From assembly GCA_030150795.1 (NCBI GenBank), contig JASLFF010000537.1, positions 1 through 5,045 on the forward strand: 5,045 bases of DNA. Reading direction: 5' to 3'. Shown piece by piece: positions 4,839 through 5,045 of the stretch (its first letter is position 1; every line of letters begins with the position of its first letter). The translations under genes and the position numbers were made by a program. The notes under the pieces were generated by a model that was not told the DNA's origin, ran no database searches, and saw nothing but the letters and a program-made list of their open reading frames with translations. This stretch comes from Terriglobales bacterium. Lineage in GTDB: Bacteria; Acidobacteriota; Terriglobia; Terriglobales; Gp1-AA117.

Positions 4839-4858
4839 CTACGCCAATCTGGGATGGC
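4839..4858. repeat. CTACGCCAATCTGGGATG repeat, copy c
   Basis: Third copy, identical to copy a over its first 20 bases. It runs directly into a long G-rich tract and lies only 9 bp after copy b, so the two form a short tandem array. Confidence 0.75.
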
Positions 4859-4859
4859 A

Positions 4860-4877
4860 GGGGGAGGGGGGGAGGGG
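4860..4877 (+). other. Second G-quadruplex-forming tract
   Basis: Runs of 5, 7 and 4 guanines are separated by single adenines. The middle run can be split to give four G-tracts with one-base loops, a very stable quadruplex type. It lies about 37 bp after the dnaB stop codon, on the strand opposite to dnaB, so the dnaB transcript would carry the C-rich complement. Confidence 0.6.
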
Positions 4878-4913
4878 TGCCCGCGCCAATGCCAGACGAG
4901 AATCGGCAGGCCC

Positions 4914-5045
4914 TCAGTACTCGCCCGGCCCGCTCTCATGCGCCAGGTTCTCAAACCGCGTTGACCGCTTGATGAACGCCAGCTTTACCACACCGGTAGG
5001 TCCGTTGCGCTGTTTGGCGATAATCAATTCCGCCTTGCCTTCAAG
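4914..5045 (-). CDS. dnaB: Replicative DNA helicase DnaB, C-terminal fragment
   Basis: Only the last 43 codons are in the window; the gene continues past the right edge. The visible sequence starts [18 protein letters not shown] and ends [15 protein letters not shown] before a TGA stop at 4916-4914. The [14 protein letters not shown] segment is the final core strand and KxR motif of the RecA-like motor domain of hexameric DnaB, whose Lys and Arg reach into the neighbouring subunit's ATP site. The following VKLAFI...TRFENL is the conserved DnaB C-terminal strand and tail. DnaB unwinds DNA at the replication fork and is loaded at the origin. The end is intact and of normal length, so nothing suggests a pseudogene. 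It converges on the receiver-like gene across a 638-bp repeat-rich spacer. Confidence 0.95.
   Translation of the reverse strand, partial: LEGKAELIIAKQRNGPTGVVKLAFIKRSTRFENLAHESGPGEY

Larger units (their letters stand above)
4276..4913. other. 638-bp non-coding region rich in repeats
   Basis: No convincing gene is visible between the receiver-like gene and dnaB, which converge here. After a weak A/T stem (TAAAAA 4283-4288 with TTTTTA 4302-4307) come an extended -10 promoter and hairpins, three CTACGCCAATCTGG repeats, a CHPER-type repeat, GC-rich inverted repeats (GCGCGGCG 4641-4648 with CGCCGCGC 4700-4707) and two G-quadruplex motifs. Open frames on both strands translate into Arg/Pro/Ser-rich or 'CHPERAAVFAANEG' strings typical of translated repeats. 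No clear intrinsic terminator for dnaB was found. Confidence 0.8.

Overview
The window most resembles a soil-type acidobacterial chromosome (Acidobacteriota). This is inferred, not proven. The reasons are moderate GC content, a MEDS-domain sensor, a degenerate receiver with an LGHSIP motif, long intergenic spacers, and several short dispersed repeat families of the kind I associate with these genomes (CGCAGAT/CACTGAT units, ACACRAAGGA units, CTACGCCAATCTGGGATG units and a repeat that translates as 'CHPER...').

Layout, left to right. (1) 26-1411 (+) encodes a 461-residue soluble histidine kinase with an N-terminal cyclic-nucleotide-binding fold. It is followed by a clear intrinsic terminator at 1492-1524. 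(2) 1565-2032 (-) holds two small tandem ORFs. The first encodes a 78-residue protein with a CxxC...HHC pattern and the second an unrecognised 71-residue protein; they are 15 bp apart. (3) 2033-2473 is intergenic and carries two 81-bp repeat copies (79/81 identical, offset 159 bp), with ACACRAAGGA units between them and a decayed third copy. (4) 2474-3562 (-) encodes a MEDS-PAS sensor with no output domain. (5) 3563-3909 is a divergent regulatory region with candidate promoters on both strands, a twin TTATATCG motif, and a possible 48-codon leader ORF whose stop overlaps the next start. (6) 3910-4275 (+) encodes a stand-alone receiver-fold protein in which every phosphorylation-site residue is replaced. 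(7) 4276-4913 has no convincing gene. It holds an extended -10 promoter followed by hairpins (possible small RNA), three CTACGCCAATCTGG repeats, a CHPER-type repeat and two G-quadruplex motifs. (8) 4914-5045 (-) is the C-terminal end of the replicative helicase DnaB, which runs off the right edge.

Functional picture: three of the genes are signal-transduction proteins. The kinase is a complete transmitter. The other two are divergently transcribed and each is incomplete by classical criteria: one is a sensor without a transmitter, the other a receiver without its phosphoacceptor. They could form a non-phosphorelay signalling pair, but only their proximity supports that. dnaB is a housekeeping gene and marks the right side as ordinary chromosome. 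No mobile element, CRISPR array, tRNA or rRNA was found.
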